DNA of 64,000 nt, taken from positions 56,158-120,157 of the forward strand of contig JAOULX010000010.1 in NCBI GenBank assembly GCA_029881795.1, in the 5' to 3' direction. Below, piece after piece: positions 9,666 through 18,957 of this stretch. Source of the DNA: Gammaproteobacteria bacterium (GTDB lineage: Bacteria; Pseudomonadota; Gammaproteobacteria; SZUA-229). Positions within the stretch are counted from its first letter, which is position 1; every line of letters begins with the position of its first letter. Under the pieces are notes generated by a model. That model was not told where the DNA came from. It ran no database searches and was given only the letters and a program-made list of their open reading frames with translations. A program made the translations under genes and the position numbers.

Positions 9666-10190
9666 ATGCCAAAACACTTATTCAAGAAATACATGCCGGA
9701 TCCACATACCATCCGTGAACACAAGTCTCTGCAAATCTTCGGTAGTCTGCTGCATGACCCCAATTTATGGCATTTTAACCGGCGCTCAATAGCCAAAGCT
9801 TTCGCCGTTGGTCTTTTTTGTATGATGATACCGGTACCGTTTCAGATGGCTCTGGCAGCTGGTGCCGCCATCATCGTCAGAAGTAACCTGCCTGTTTCAG
9901 TGGTACTGGTCTGGATCAGTAACCCGTTTACTATGCCGCCATTATTCTATTTTGCCTACCAGTTTGGTGCCTGGGTTTTACAGACACCGGAAGTAGAGTT
10001 TGCATTTGAACCCAGTATGGACTGGTTACTGAACGGTATGTCAGCGATCTGGTTTCCATTTTTGTTCGGCTGTCTGGTTCTTGGCAGTATTTTTTCAGCA
10101 CTGGGCTATATCACCATCCGCCTGCTATGGCGCTTATCCATTGTTAAAAGAATCAAGTTCAGAAAAAACAACCAGTCATCACAGAACTGA
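9666..10190 (+). CDS. DUF2062 membrane protein
   Basis: About 174 residues with the DUF2062 pattern: a basic N-terminus, the block FNRRSIAKAFAVGLFCMMIPVPFQM, a second block VVLVWISNPFTMPPLFYFAY, and a C-terminal hydrophobic helix followed by a basic tail. Two to three membrane helices are likely. The function of the family is not known. The gene neighbours comEC, as it does in Pseudomonas. I use the ATG at 9666 (MPKHLFKKYMPDP); the upstream 23 codons of the tracked ORF look non-coding and overlap the probable promoter region between this gene and comEC. Confidence 0.85.
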   Translation: MPKHLFKKYMPDPHTIREHKSLQIFGSLLHDPNLWHFNRRSIAKAFAVGLFCMMIPVPFQMALAAGAAIIVRSNLPVSVVLVWISNPFTMPPLFYFAYQFGAWVLQTPEVEFAFEPSMDWLLNGMSAIWFPFLFGCLVLGSIFSALGYITIRLLWRLSIVKRIKFRKNNQSSQN

Positions 10191-10208
10191 TTAGCCGGAC
10201 TATTCACG

Positions 10209-10655
10209 ATGACCTGGAAACCTCATGTAACCGTGGCAGCTGTTATTGAAAAAAACAGTAAATATCTGCTGGTTGAAGAACTGGTAGACGGCAAAGCCGT
10301 ACTTAATCAACCAGCCGGTCATCTTGAAGAACACGAAAGTTTTGTTGATGCCGTTATTCGTGAAACCGAAGAAGAAACAGCCACTTTGTTTAAACCGGAG
10401 TTTTTAGTCGGACTCTATCGCTGGATAATGCCACAAAAAGACCGCACCTATCTACGTTTGTGTTTTGCCGGGAAAATAATTAAAACACTTGAAAACCAGC
10501 CCCTTGATACCGATATTATCAGAACTCGCTGGCTCAGCTACGAGGAAATCCTGCTGCAGACAGAACAACTGCGAAGCCCGCTGGTTTTAGAATGTATTGA
10601 AGATTACCGTCAGGGTAAAAATTTCCCTATGGCTTTAGTAAAAGATCTGGATTAA
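10209..10655 (+). CDS. nudJ: NudJ-type Nudix phosphohydrolase
   Basis: A 148-residue Nudix hydrolase. E. coli NudJ hydrolyses nucleoside tri- and diphosphates and hydroxymethylpyrimidine pyrophosphate with a divalent metal. The Nudix box reads [21 protein letters not shown]: the metal-binding RE and EE pairs are present, while the usual last glycine of the box is alanine. The gene order nudJ-mnmA-hflD matches E. coli (ymfB-mnmA-hflD), which supports the NudJ assignment. It is 18 bp after the DUF2062 gene and 5 bp before mnmA, so the four genes probably form one transcript. Confidence 0.88.
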   Translation: MTWKPHVTVAAVIEKNSKYLLVEELVDGKAVLNQPAGHLEEHESFVDAVIRETEEETATLFKPEFLVGLYRWIMPQKDRTYLRLCFAGKIIKTLENQPLDTDIIRTRWLSYEEILLQTEQLRSPLVLECIEDYRQGKNFPMALVKDLD

Positions 10656-10660
10656 TTATT

Positions 10661-11746
10661 TTGCAGAAAAAAAATATCATTGTCGGAATGTCTGGCGGTG
10701 TTGACTCATCCGTTGCGGCCCTGTTGTTACTGCAACAGGGTCATCATGTTGAAGGCCTCTTCATGAAAAACTGGGAAGATGATGACGAAGAAAATTACTG
10801 CGCTGCCGCAGAGGATCTGGCCGATGCTCAGGCAGTCTGTAACAAACTGGGTATCAAACTACACAGCGTTAACTTCTCTGATCAGTATTGGGACCGGGTA
10901 TTCCAGAATTTTCTTGATGAGTATAAAGCCGGTCGCACACCCAACCCGGATATTCTTTGCAATAAAGAAATAAAATTCAAAGCCTTTCTTGATTATGCCA
11001 TGGAACTGGGTGCCGATTATATTGCAACCGGTCATTATGTCCGGCGGTCAACTGATAGCAACTCGCATTTGTTAAAGGGACTTGATCCGAACAAAGACCA
11101 GAGTTATTTTCTTTATACGCTGGGTCAGCACCAGCTTGAAAAATCCCTCTTCCCAGTCGGTGAACTGGACAAACCAGAGGTCAGAAAAATTGCCGACCAG
11201 GCCGGGCTTATTACCTATAACAAAAAAGACAGTACTGGCATCTGTTTTATCGGTGAAAGAAAGTTTAAAGATTTTCTTGAGCGCTACCTGCCAGCTCAGC
11301 CGGGAGAAATCCACGACCCGAATGGTCACTGTATCGGCACCCATCATGGTCTGATGTATTACACACTGGGTCAGCGCAAAGGTCTGGGCATTGGCGGCCT
11401 TAAAGAGGCATCAGAAGAACCCTGGTTCAGTGTCGCCAAAGATTTAGACAACAATATACTGATTGCGGCACAGGGAATTAACAATGAACTGTTATACCAT
11501 GATACCCTGCATGCCTCGCAACTAAGCTGGACCACGCAAGCCCCGGCTGTTCCGTTTAACTGCATGGCAAAAAACCGTTATCGCCAGAGTGATCAGGCCT
11601 GCACCATAGTGCAGCTCGATGATGACAGCTGCACGGTAGAATTTAAAGACCGTCAACGGGCGATTACTCCCGGCCAGTCGATAGTTTTTTATCTGCAGGA
11701 TGAATGCCTTGGCGGCGGCATTATTGACTCCATGTATAACCGATAA
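10661..11746 (+). CDS. mnmA: tRNA-specific 2-thiouridylase MnmA
   Basis: Thiolates U34 of tRNA-Lys, -Glu and -Gln (s2U34) using ATP and sulfur relayed from IscS. The 361-residue chain shows the PP-loop SGGVDSS near the N-terminus, the family blocks FMKNWEDDD and [16 protein letters not shown] (catalytic CNKE cysteine), and the second catalytic cysteine in [11 protein letters not shown]. The start is a TTG (10661), since no ATG or GTG lies before the PP-loop, and only a weak GGA sits about 12 bases upstream. It follows nudJ by 5 bp and precedes hflD. The sulfur donor iscS is at the far end of this window. Confidence 0.96.
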   Translation: MQKKNIIVGMSGGVDSSVAALLLLQQGHHVEGLFMKNWEDDDEENYCAAAEDLADAQAVCNKLGIKLHSVNFSDQYWDRVFQNFLDEYKAGRTPNPDILCNKEIKFKAFLDYAMELGADYIATGHYVRRSTDSNSHLLKGLDPNKDQSYFLYTLGQHQLEKSLFPVGELDKPEVRKIADQAGLITYNKKDSTGICFIGERKFKDFLERYLPAQPGEIHDPNGHCIGTHHGLMYYTLGQRKGLGIGGLKEASEEPWFSVAKDLDNNILIAAQGINNELLYHDTLHASQLSWTTQAPAVPFNCMAKNRYRQSDQACTIVQLDDDSCTVEFKDRQRAITPGQSIVFYLQDECLGGGIIDSMYNR

Positions 11747-11766
11747 CTTTTGCAGATATAAAAACT

Positions 11767-12390
11767 ATGGCGTATTCACAAGCAGACAAAACCATCGCAC
11801 TGGCCGGCATTTATCAAGCGGCACAACTGGTTAAAGACATTGCATGGCAGGGAAAAACAAATTCGACGGCAATGGAGTCAAGTTTCGAAAGCCTGCTTAA
11901 TTTTGATGCGCCGGATGTGATATCCGTTTATGGTAACCTCAGCGGTATTATCCAGGGCCTGCGCACCCTGCACAACCAGCTTGACAGCCAGTCTCAAAAC
12001 AGGAATACCGATATCATGCGCTATGTTATTACGCTGATTCACCTGCAAAGAAAACTGGAAAAAAACCCGCAACTGCTGCAGAAGGTCAGCAGCCGACTTG
12101 ACACTGTTAAGTCGCAACTCGATTATTTTGATTTATCCCATAAAAACACAATTGCAAAACTGGCTGATATTTATAAATCCACCATCAGCACGATACAACC
12201 CAAAATCATTGTAGAAGGTGAGCAGGTTTATTTATCCAATAACGATAATGCCGACAAAATACGGGCTTTGTTACTGGCAGGAATACGCGCTGCTGTTTTA
12301 TGGCGACAAACCGGTGGTTCCAGACTACAACTGATCTTCTCACGAAAAAAATACGTAAAGACAGCAATCGAACTTTCTAAAAAAATATAA
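11767..12390 (+). CDS. hflD: High frequency lysogenization protein HflD homolog
   Basis: A 207-residue mostly helical protein, close to the E. coli HflD length of 213. In E. coli it associates with the inner membrane and binds phage lambda CII; its normal cellular role is not settled. The N-terminus (ALAGIYQAAQLVKDIAWQG) and the segment LVVQG-like counterpart YGNLSGIIQGLRTLHNQL match the family as I recall it. The location directly after mnmA is conserved in gammaproteobacteria and makes the call firm. It ends 68 bp before the convergent mtnP stop. Confidence 0.92.
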   Translation: MAYSQADKTIALAGIYQAAQLVKDIAWQGKTNSTAMESSFESLLNFDAPDVISVYGNLSGIIQGLRTLHNQLDSQSQNRNTDIMRYVITLIHLQRKLEKNPQLLQKVSSRLDTVKSQLDYFDLSHKNTIAKLADIYKSTISTIQPKIIVEGEQVYLSNNDNADKIRALLLAGIRAAVLWRQTGGSRLQLIFSRKKYVKTAIELSKKI

Positions 12391-12458
12391 ACAGCCGGCG
12401 TACTTCATCAACGAATCAGAAATACACCGCTCCTATCAGTAATATTGTTAATGCCTTG

Positions 12459-13202
12459 CTACAACACCTGTGGCAAGGTTTTTTCAAGCAATTCCCTTAC
12501 ATTCTTCATTCCATCGATCAGATTTTTTTCAATTTCCTGCATGGTAATTACATTTTTCGATTTTCCTGCCGCCCAGTTTGCAACGACGGCGCAGCTTGCG
12601 TATTCCATTTCAAGTTCTCTTGCCAGTGCAGCTTCCGGCATACCGGTCATGCCGACAATATCACAGCCATCTTTTTCAAGCTTACTGATTTCAGCCGCTG
12701 TTTCCAGTCTGGGCCCCTGGGTGGCGGCATAAACAGCAGACTCAAGCAGCTCAAAATCAACCGCCTGTTTCGACATTATCAAGGCTTCTCGTAGGCGTTC
12801 ATTATACGGCTCAGTAAAGTCGATATGCTGCTCCGGATTAAAATCATCGCTGAAAAAGGTATGCTCCCTGCCGTAGGTGTAATCGATTAACTGATGCGGT
12901 ATAACGACAGCGCCAGGCGACATCTTTTCAGTGATCCCACCGACTGCAGCAACCGCTATAATCTGCTCAACACCCAGTGATTTTAGTGCCCAGATATTTG
13001 CCTGATAGTTTATTTTATGCGGCGGTATTGTATGGCCATGTCCATGACGAGCAATAAAAACAACAGACTCAGAACACAATTCTCCGGTAATCAGTGGTGC
13101 TGATGCAGCACCAAATGGCGTGTGTACCATTTGTTTATTGGTAATTTTAAGATTGCTCAGATCGGCAAGACCTGTACCACCGATTATCGCTAATTTAGAC
13201 AT
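12459..13202 (-). CDS. mtnP: S-methyl-5'-thioinosine (or methylthioadenosine) phosphorylase
   Basis: Phosphorolysis of methylthio-nucleoside to methylthioribose-1-phosphate and base, salvaging by-products of polyamine synthesis. At 247 residues it fits the MTAP/MTIP family: phosphate-binding GGTGL, FIARHGHGH, AVAAVGGI, and TQGPRLETAAEI followed by DIVGMTGMPEA. The segment QLIDYTYGREHTFF resembles P. aeruginosa PA3004, known as a methylthioinosine phosphorylase, so I favour MTIP, but sequence alone does not fix adenosine versus inosine preference. The ATG at 13202 has a strong AGGTGA site; the tracked start 14 codons upstream lacks support. It diverges from ppiB. Confidence 0.88.
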   Translation of the reverse strand: MSKLAIIGGTGLADLSNLKITNKQMVHTPFGAASAPLITGELCSESVVFIARHGHGHTIPPHKINYQANIWALKSLGVEQIIAVAAVGGITEKMSPGAVVIPHQLIDYTYGREHTFFSDDFNPEQHIDFTEPYNERLREALIMSKQAVDFELLESAVYAATQGPRLETAAEISKLEKDGCDIVGMTGMPEAALARELEMEYASCAVVANWAAGKSKNVITMQEIEKNLIDGMKNVRELLEKTLPQVL

Positions 13203-13261
13203 GCTCACCTCAATAGACTGATTAATATCGCAATAATAACCCATTATTTAACACATCAGGC

Positions 13262-13282
13262 CTGATTTTTTGCTAAAATCAG
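13262..13282. other. Inverted repeat upstream of ppiB
   Basis: CTGATTTT and AAAATCAG are perfect 8-bp arms around a 5-base loop. The right arm contains TAAAAT preceded by TG, which could be an extended -10 element for ppiB, so the repeat may overlap the promoter. A TTCTTTTT run follows, so a terminator-like role is also possible. It sits in the 171-bp divergent region between mtnP and ppiB. Confidence 0.3.
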
Positions 13283-13373
13283 CGTTCTTTTTAATCGCAT
13301 AAGTTTGAGTCTGAGCTGACTCATCTTCGATCCCTTACAGGATCAAAATTTATAAATAACACAGGATTCTGTC

Positions 13374-13883
13374 ATGTCTGAAAATACCAACGTCAAAATC
13401 GAAACTAGCATGGGTGATATCGTCATTGAGCTATACCCTGATAAAGCCCCGATCACCGTAGAAAACTTTTTGACTTATGTTAAAGATGACTTTTTCTCAG
13501 AAACTATTTTCCATCGCGTGATTCCAAACTTTATGGTTCAGGGTGGTGGCATGCTGGCAGATATGTCACAAAAAACTACACGTGATGCCATTAAAATTGA
13601 AGCAGACAATGGCCTAAGTAATGACCGTGGCACGCTGGCTATGGCAAGAACTATGATCCCTGACTCTGCCACAGCACAGTTTTTTATTAACGTTAAAGAC
13701 AATAGTTTTCTAAATCATACCGCACCAACAGACCAGGGCTGGGGCTATTGTGTATTTGGTAAAGTACTGGACGGCATGGATGTAGTAGACGCAATCGTTG
13801 CTGTAGCAACGACCAATAAAGCCGGTCATAGTGATGTGCCTGTCGAGACCATTACAATTAATAAAGCCAGTATTATTGATTAA
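13374..13883 (+). CDS. ppiB: Cytoplasmic peptidyl-prolyl cis-trans isomerase B (cyclophilin)
   Basis: Catalyses proline isomerisation in cytoplasmic proteins. The 169-residue single cyclophilin domain has IFHRVIPNFMVQGGGM (catalytic Arg and Gln region), TAQFFINVKDNSFLN and GYCVFGKVLDGMDVVD. There is no signal peptide, so it is the cytoplasmic PpiB type rather than PpiA. AGGA lies 8 bases before the ATG. It is 2 bp from lpxH, a ppiB-lpxH order also seen in E. coli. Confidence 0.96.
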   Translation: MSENTNVKIETSMGDIVIELYPDKAPITVENFLTYVKDDFFSETIFHRVIPNFMVQGGGMLADMSQKTTRDAIKIEADNGLSNDRGTLAMARTMIPDSATAQFFINVKDNSFLNHTAPTDQGWGYCVFGKVLDGMDVVDAIVAVATTNKAGHSDVPVETITINKASIID

Positions 13884-13885
13884 GT

Positions 13886-14638
13886 ATGGACAAAGCTGTG
13901 TCTGAAACTCTTTTTATTTCAGATCTTCATTTAACGGCTGAACGCCCTGCTATTATTGAACTGTTTAAGCGGTTTGTTAATGAGCGGGGTGTACACGCTG
14001 ATGCGCTCTATATACTCGGTGATTTTTTTGAGTACTGGGTTGGTGATGATGATCCCGCCGAAGAATTAAAGGCTGTATTTGATGCCTTTAATACCCTGCA
14101 TGAACAGCAAGTGCCGGTATATTTTATGCACGGTAACCGCGATTTCCTGATCAAAACTGGTTTTGCAAAACGAACGCACTGCCAGATAATTCCTGATCCG
14201 ACCAGTATCTGTATCAACCAGCAGAATATAATGCTGATGCACGGCGACAGCCTCTGCACCGATGATATTAAATACCAGGAATTCAAACTACAGGTTCGCT
14301 CAGATGAATGGCAAAATGCATTTACCGCTAAGCCCTTATCTGAACGTAAAATGATCGTAGAAAATCTTCGAAAAACCAGCCAGTCTGCAACCTCGGAAAA
14401 AAATGAAGCCATTATGGATGTGAATCAACAAGCTGTTGAAAAAGCAGTACTGAAACACAATACCCGCTGGTTAATTCATGGCCATACCCACAGACCTAAC
14501 ATTCATCAGTTCAAGATTGATAATATGGATGTAACGCGTATTGTTTTAGGTGACTGGTACGAATATGGCAGTGTTTTATCGGTAACAAGCCATCAACAAA
14601 CTGATGGCTTTGAATTTGAACTCGAAATATTTCAGTAA
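13886..14638 (+). CDS. lpxH: UDP-2,3-diacylglucosamine diphosphatase LpxH
   Basis: Hydrolyses UDP-2,3-diacylglucosamine to lipid X and UMP, the fourth step of lipid A synthesis, as a peripheral inner-membrane enzyme. The calcineurin-like metal motifs are all present in order: SDLHL, GDFFEYWVGDD, GNRDFL, MHGDSLCTDD and HGHTHRP. At 250 residues it is slightly longer than the E. coli protein (240). It starts 2 bp after ppiB. A perfect 8-bp hairpin (AGCCATCA/TGATGGCT, about 14588-14609) lies in its last codons and might help termination. The other lipid A genes lpxK, msbA and kdsB are about 5 kb away. Confidence 0.96.
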   Translation: MDKAVSETLFISDLHLTAERPAIIELFKRFVNERGVHADALYILGDFFEYWVGDDDPAEELKAVFDAFNTLHEQQVPVYFMHGNRDFLIKTGFAKRTHCQIIPDPTSICINQQNIMLMHGDSLCTDDIKYQEFKLQVRSDEWQNAFTAKPLSERKMIVENLRKTSQSATSEKNEAIMDVNQQAVEKAVLKHNTRWLIHGHTHRPNIHQFKIDNMDVTRIVLGDWYEYGSVLSVTSHQQTDGFEFELEIFQ

Positions 14639-14647
14639 GAAAACGGC

Positions 14648-15364
14648 TTAGCGCTCACCAAAACTCAGGTTATCTCCCATCGAGTATTTTTTATAATTTT
14701 CCGGCAACTGAAATAACTGCGCCTGAACTTTTTTATCCGTCGCATACGATGACAAAACTCGCTGCAAGCCGTTGACATGCCATTGCTGTAGCGGTATGCC
14801 TCTCTCATAGACACTGCCGGTGTTATAGACCTGATCTATTAGCAGACAGGGTGTTCTCATCTCTTCCGGTGTGGCAACAATTGCCTCAACCTGGCCTGCA
14901 GACAGGGTCTGTTTATAACGCATTAGCATGTTTGATTCAGTTTCAAGCAAACCATGCGCTACCTGAGCCTCACTACAGACTGTTTTTCCAGCTGACAACC
15001 AATATGTATAAGCAGATTTATTATCGACTTTAGGTGCGCCCTCTAACAGTTTCCAACTGACGTTTCTTGAGAAACTGAACGCCGGCAATTTCCAGTCTTT
15101 ATATTGTATAACCAAAATTGTCGAATCATCATGGTTAACACTGTAAATAATTCTTTTTGCATCATCATAAATAATATAATTACTGCCATCATCGTCATCA
15201 TCAATTCTCAGCAAGTCTTGTGCAATAAGATAACGTACCGGATAAGGCTCGATACCCGGCTCCCGTTCAGAAAATTTAACGATGGTGACGTCTTTTGTAT
15301 CAGCCAAAGCGATGTTAATTGTGCAAACCGCAAATACGGCGAGAATAATGCTTTTAAATTTCAT
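14648..15364 (-). CDS. Secreted protein of unknown function
   Basis: I do not recognise a named family with confidence. The ATG at 15364 gives 238 residues beginning with a clear Sec signal peptide (MKFKSIILAVFAVCTINIALA), so the product is probably periplasmic. The mature part is rich in beta-type segments, contains an acidic run RIDDDDDGSNYIIYDD, and has two cysteines (TVCSEAQ and RTPCLLI) that could form a disulfide. An in-frame ATG 7 codons upstream is possible but would spoil the signal peptide. The gene lies just downstream of the DUF455 gene, whose stop is 2 bp upstream of this start, so the two are probably co-transcribed. Confidence 0.7.
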   Translation of the reverse strand: MKFKSIILAVFAVCTINIALADTKDVTIVKFSEREPGIEPYPVRYLIAQDLLRIDDDDDGSNYIIYDDAKRIIYSVNHDDSTILVIQYKDWKLPAFSFSRNVSWKLLEGAPKVDNKSAYTYWLSAGKTVCSEAQVAHGLLETESNMLMRYKQTLSAGQVEAIVATPEEMRTPCLLIDQVYNTGSVYERGIPLQQWHVNGLQRVLSSYATDKKVQAQLFQLPENYKKYSMGDNLSFGER

Positions 15365-15365
15365 C

Positions 15366-16184
15366 TTATGTGTTATATCCTGCATCTAATAATCGTAAAT
15401 CTGACATTTCTTCTTTACTGAAACCAGCCTGTAAGCGGGCCCACTCATCAAACGGTCCACTGATCGCATTTTTGACGTTTTCCTGATTCAGCAGTTCCAG
15501 AAATGTTGTCCGCGGATCCAGTTGTTGCTGATCACAGGCATAATAAAACCAGCGACTGCCGATAGCAACATGACCGATTTCTTCCTGATAAATAATCTCC
15601 AGACGATTAATCAGCTCTTCATCGTTAACCTTTCGCAGTTTTTTTATCATTCCTGGAGTAACATCCAGTCCTCGTGCCTCAAGTACACGTGGCACCAGCG
15701 CCATTCTTTTGAGACAGCTTTTATCGGTTTTTAATGCCATTTCCCAGAGTCCGTTATGGGCAGAATAATCACCATACTGGTAGCCATTAAGAGCCAGATA
15801 ATCACACATCAGCGCATAATGATAGGCCTCTTCTTTGGCGACGGTAAGCCAGTCTTTATAATAGTCCTGCGGCATATTGCGGAACCGATAGGCTGCATCG
15901 AGTGCCAGATTTATCGCGTTAAACTCTATATGCGCGATAGCATGGGCCAGAATTGCCCGTCCCTCGGTTGTGTTAATCGAGCGTCGTGGAACGTCACGGG
16001 GATCGATCAGAAGCGGCTTATCAGGACGCCCCGGAACTGGTATGCTGTGAACAGCTAGATCATGACTGAGCGTCAGTGCGCCGTCACAAAAGTCAGAAAA
16101 ACACTGATTGGTTTTTCTGACTTTTTCAAGCGGATCCGCTGTCATCAGGCACTCATAGACCCTGCTGAAGAAACTGGTATTCAT
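15366..16184 (-). CDS. DUF455 family ferritin-like protein
   Basis: A 272-residue protein of the DUF455 family, predicted four-helix ferritin-like fold with a di-iron site. Candidate ligands are visible in AIAHIEFNAINLALD, AKEEAYHYALM and YQEEIGHVAIGSRWF, an E...E-x-x-H pattern. The conserved lead PGRPDKPLLIDPRDVPRR is typical of the family. No activity is established; a MiaE-like hydroxylase is one proposal from the fold, but this is inference. The stop is 2 bp before the start of the secreted unknown gene. Confidence 0.85.
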   Translation of the reverse strand: MNTSFFSRVYECLMTADPLEKVRKTNQCFSDFCDGALTLSHDLAVHSIPVPGRPDKPLLIDPRDVPRRSINTTEGRAILAHAIAHIEFNAINLALDAAYRFRNMPQDYYKDWLTVAKEEAYHYALMCDYLALNGYQYGDYSAHNGLWEMALKTDKSCLKRMALVPRVLEARGLDVTPGMIKKLRKVNDEELINRLEIIYQEEIGHVAIGSRWFYYACDQQQLDPRTTFLELLNQENVKNAISGPFDEWARLQAGFSKEEMSDLRLLDAGYNT

Positions 16185-16241
16185 AAGCCTGATTATACCT
16201 GAAGTCAGGCCAGCAAAGGCATAGTAAAGAACATAATATCC

Positions 16242-16634
16242 ATGCAGTACTACCTAATCGTCAAAAGCCTACACATCGCATCTGTTTTGATCAGTTTTAT
16301 ATTATTTATCGGTCGGAGTTACTGCTTACTGAATTATCCTGCTTTATTAAAGAACAAGCTGATAAAACGCCTTCCGCATATCATCGATAGCATATTATTC
16401 TTTAGTGCTATAACCATGTTGGTGCTGTCAGCACAGTATCCGGGTAAAGATAATCCGTGGATTACAGCGAAACTGATCGCCATGGTATTTTATATTCTTG
16501 TCGGTTTGCATCTATTCAGAAAAGCCGCTAGCCGCAGATCGATTTATTACTCTTTCATCATTGCTGTGCTGATTTTTCTCTATATTGTACAAACCGCAAT
16601 AACAAAAAATGTCATACCATTCTTCTTTGTATAA
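16242..16634 (+). CDS. SirB-family membrane protein
   Basis: A 130-residue integral membrane protein with four hydrophobic helices: IVKSLHIASVLISFILFIG, IIDSILFFSAITMLVLSA, ITAKLIAMVFYILVGLHL and FIIAVLIFLYIVQTAI. The KSLHIASVLISF start and the RLPHIIDSILF segment fit the SirB (invasion gene expression up-regulator) family. SirB was named from a Salmonella locus, and its biochemical role is not known. It diverges from the DUF455 gene and converges on comEA, with a strong shared terminator. Confidence 0.8.
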   Translation: MQYYLIVKSLHIASVLISFILFIGRSYCLLNYPALLKNKLIKRLPHIIDSILFFSAITMLVLSAQYPGKDNPWITAKLIAMVFYILVGLHLFRKAASRRSIYYSFIIAVLIFLYIVQTAITKNVIPFFFV

Positions 16635-16650
16635 CAATAAGCAGGCATAA

Positions 16651-16680
16651 AAAAGGCCGTTAATGATATAACGGCCTTTT
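16651..16680. terminator. Bidirectional intrinsic terminator between sirB-like gene and comEA
   Basis: A perfect 12-bp stem, AAAAGGCCGTTA and TAACGGCCTTTT, encloses a 6-base loop. T runs occur on both strands, six or more on the minus strand. It sits 16 bp after the plus-strand stop and 35 bp before the comEA stop. Confidence 0.9.
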
Positions 16681-16715
16681 CTCGACGGAAGTATTTTGTA
16701 AATTAAGGTATAGCC

Positions 16716-16976
16716 TTAGTGTGTAATCTCAATCAGTGATTTGTTTTTTTCAACCGTCTTAAGACCGATTCCTTTAACATTGGACAATGCCTCTGCGGTC
16801 TTGAATTTTCCGTGCTGATTACGGTAACTGACAATTGCTTCGGCTTTCTTGAGACCGATGCCTTTGAGACCTGTTAGCTGTTCTGATGATGCGGTATTTA
16901 TATCTATTGCGGCCGACCAGGCAGCTGATGCAAAAATAAAAGTAATGGTTAGCAGTACAATTCTGAATAAATTCAT
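16716..16976 (-). CDS. comEA: ComEA-like helix-hairpin-helix DNA-binding protein
   Basis: A small periplasmic DNA-binding protein of 86 residues: signal peptide MNLFRIVLLTITFIFASAAWSA, then IDINTASSEQLTGLKGIGLKKAEAIVSYRNQHGKF and a second helix-hairpin-helix with NVKGIGLKTVEKN. In transformable bacteria such a protein pulls incoming double-stranded DNA through the outer membrane and hands it to ComEC, which is also in this window. The ATG at 16976 has a GGGAGAG site; the tracked upstream start does not. Short ComEA proteins also occur in non-competent bacteria, so competence is not proven. Confidence 0.9.
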   Translation of the reverse strand: MNLFRIVLLTITFIFASAAWSAAIDINTASSEQLTGLKGIGLKKAEAIVSYRNQHGKFKTAEALSNVKGIGLKTVEKNKSLIEITH

Positions 16977-17030
16977 AACGTCTCTCCCTGAGCACTTGAT
17001 CAATCCATCGAGCCGCTAGCATAACCTGAA

Positions 17031-17744
17031 TCAAGAATTTGATAAGTCAGATATTTCTGAATTAATTGTCCTCAAAACACCAACAGGGTCGTCAGATTTT
17101 GTAATCGGACGACCAATAACCAGATAACTTGAGCCCGCTCTGATCGCATCGACAGGTGTCATAATGCGACGCTGATCATCGGCTTCAGAGCCAGAAGGCC
17201 GGATACCCGGGGTAACCAGTAAGAAATCTGACTGAAACTGAGAGCGCATCTGTGCCGATTCCTGCGCAGAACAAACAATACCGTCAAGCCCGCATTGTTG
17301 CGTTAATTGCGCCAGTGATTGCGCCAGATCAGAAGGACTTTGAGTGATACCTAGCAGCTCCAGATCTTGCTTGTCCATACTGGTCAAGACAGTTACCGCA
17401 ATTAATCGTGTTTTGGTTTGTTTTTTTGTCAAGGCTTCTTTGGCAGCCAGCATCATCCGCTGACCACCCTGGGCATGTACATTCGTCATCCAGACGCCGA
17501 GATCAGCCGTCGCTTCACAGGCTTTTGCTACCGTATTAGGGATATCGTGAAATTTAAGGTCGAGAAATACATCAAACCCCGTTTTACACAACTGACTGAC
17601 AAAACCCGGTCCAAAACGGGTGAACATTTCTTTGCCAACTTTTAGTTTACATAAATCAGGGTTAACCTGTTCGATAAAAGCTTCGGCTTTAGATAAGTAA
17701 GCATAATCCAGTGCGACAATGATTTTTGAATCAGTTTTTTGCAT
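17031..17744 (-). CDS. pyrF: Orotidine 5'-phosphate decarboxylase
   Basis: Last step of de novo UMP synthesis. The 237-residue TIM barrel shows the catalytic [26 protein letters not shown] and VTPGIRP segments. It overlaps the lapB 3' end by 14 bp; the lapA-lapB-pyrF order is widely conserved in gammaproteobacteria. comEA follows after a short gap. Confidence 0.96.
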   Translation of the reverse strand: MQKTDSKIIVALDYAYLSKAEAFIEQVNPDLCKLKVGKEMFTRFGPGFVSQLCKTGFDVFLDLKFHDIPNTVAKACEATADLGVWMTNVHAQGGQRMMLAAKEALTKKQTKTRLIAVTVLTSMDKQDLELLGITQSPSDLAQSLAQLTQQCGLDGIVCSAQESAQMRSQFQSDFLLVTPGIRPSGSEADDQRRIMTPVDAIRAGSSYLVIGRPITKSDDPVGVLRTINSEISDLSNS

Positions 17745-18921
17745 TCATTACTCCGGTCAGCGGTTTAATTTCACCCCAGGCGAGACAGCTCGGACATTGC
17801 CAGTTTAAGGTACCTGATGTGTAGCCGCATTTATTACAATGATACTGCTCATTTTTTTGCCTTATACGCTCAACAGCATGTTGTAATTTCTGAAAATGAT
17901 TATTGGAAGAAAAATATTCCTGTTTATTCATCAGCATCATGAAACTGGCCAGACCATTGATACTGGGGGTTAGTGCTAGCTGCTTTTGAATATATATAAG
18001 CGCAGCTTCCTCGCCTTTAACCTCAAGCAGCAGTTCTACAATAGGTTGCATTAGACTTAAATGACTATGCTGATGCTCTGCCCACTTTAAATACTCTATT
18101 AATTCTTCCAGCTTGCCCAGTTCTCGATAAGCAGTGATGCAATAGCTCAGTACCAGTGGAAAATACGCGGCATCTGTCTGTTCAATACGCTTGATAAACT
18201 TGATTGCATCTTTAAACTTTCTTAAAGCAACATTATTTTGCACGCGGATTACCATCGCCCGAATCGAACCCGCATCATAACTGAGGGCATCTTTTGCGGC
18301 CGCTTCGGCCTGTTTAATATCACCTTTTTGAAAATATTGATCACTGCTTTCACAATAAAACTGCGCAATTAATGTGCGTAATTTGCTTTCACCGTTTTGA
18401 ATCAGTGTTCTGGTGATCTTAATGGCTTCCGACCACTCTTTTTCCTGCTGGTAAATATCGAGCATATACTGACGTGCTTGCTGTTCGTAGAAGCCGTTTT
18501 TTATAACGTCATTGAACAGGCCTTCTGCCCGGTCAAACAGGCCTGCAGCCAGATAATCACGACCCAGCTCAAGTAAGGCCTTACTTCGATATTTCGCAGA
18601 CAATGAAGGCTTTGCAATAAGGTTCTGATGGACTTCAATGGCCTTATCATAATTACCACTACGGCGATAAATTGTCGCCAGAGCCAGGTGTGTATCCAGT
18701 GTTTCATTATCAACCTGAACCAGATGTAAAAACACCGGCAAAGCGCGTTCCTGCTGATCCGACAACAGGTAATTCAGGCCTTTGAAATAATCCGAGGAGA
18801 GTGTATTTGTTCTGGCGGGATTGTCTGATTTTTTGAAACTGATACCCTTTAACCAGCCCAGCAAATACGCAACAGGCAGCAATAAAAACATCCAGGGCCA
18901 GTAAGACAATAAAATTTCCAT
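17731..18921 (-). CDS. lapB: Lipopolysaccharide assembly protein B (YciM)
   Basis: Inner-membrane TPR protein that in E. coli works with FtsH to limit LpxC and so lipopolysaccharide synthesis. The 396 residues contain one N-terminal membrane helix ([19 protein letters not shown]), a long series of TPR-like helices, and the C-terminal rubredoxin-type metal site CNKCGYTSG followed by CPSC. This architecture is diagnostic. It follows lapA by 36 bp and overlaps pyrF. Together with lpxH, lpxK, msbA and kdsB it gives the window a strong envelope theme. Confidence 0.95.
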   Translation of the reverse strand: MEILLSYWPWMFLLLPVAYLLGWLKGISFKKSDNPARTNTLSSDYFKGLNYLLSDQQERALPVFLHLVQVDNETLDTHLALATIYRRSGNYDKAIEVHQNLIAKPSLSAKYRSKALLELGRDYLAAGLFDRAEGLFNDVIKNGFYEQQARQYMLDIYQQEKEWSEAIKITRTLIQNGESKLRTLIAQFYCESSDQYFQKGDIKQAEAAAKDALSYDAGSIRAMVIRVQNNVALRKFKDAIKFIKRIEQTDAAYFPLVLSYCITAYRELGKLEELIEYLKWAEHQHSHLSLMQPIVELLLEVKGEEAALIYIQKQLALTPSINGLASFMMLMNKQEYFSSNNHFQKLQHAVERIRQKNEQYHCNKCGYTSGTLNWQCPSCLAWGEIKPLTGVMNAKN

Positions 18922-18957
18922 GCGCTTATTGTAACTTAGTCATTCAATAAAATAACC

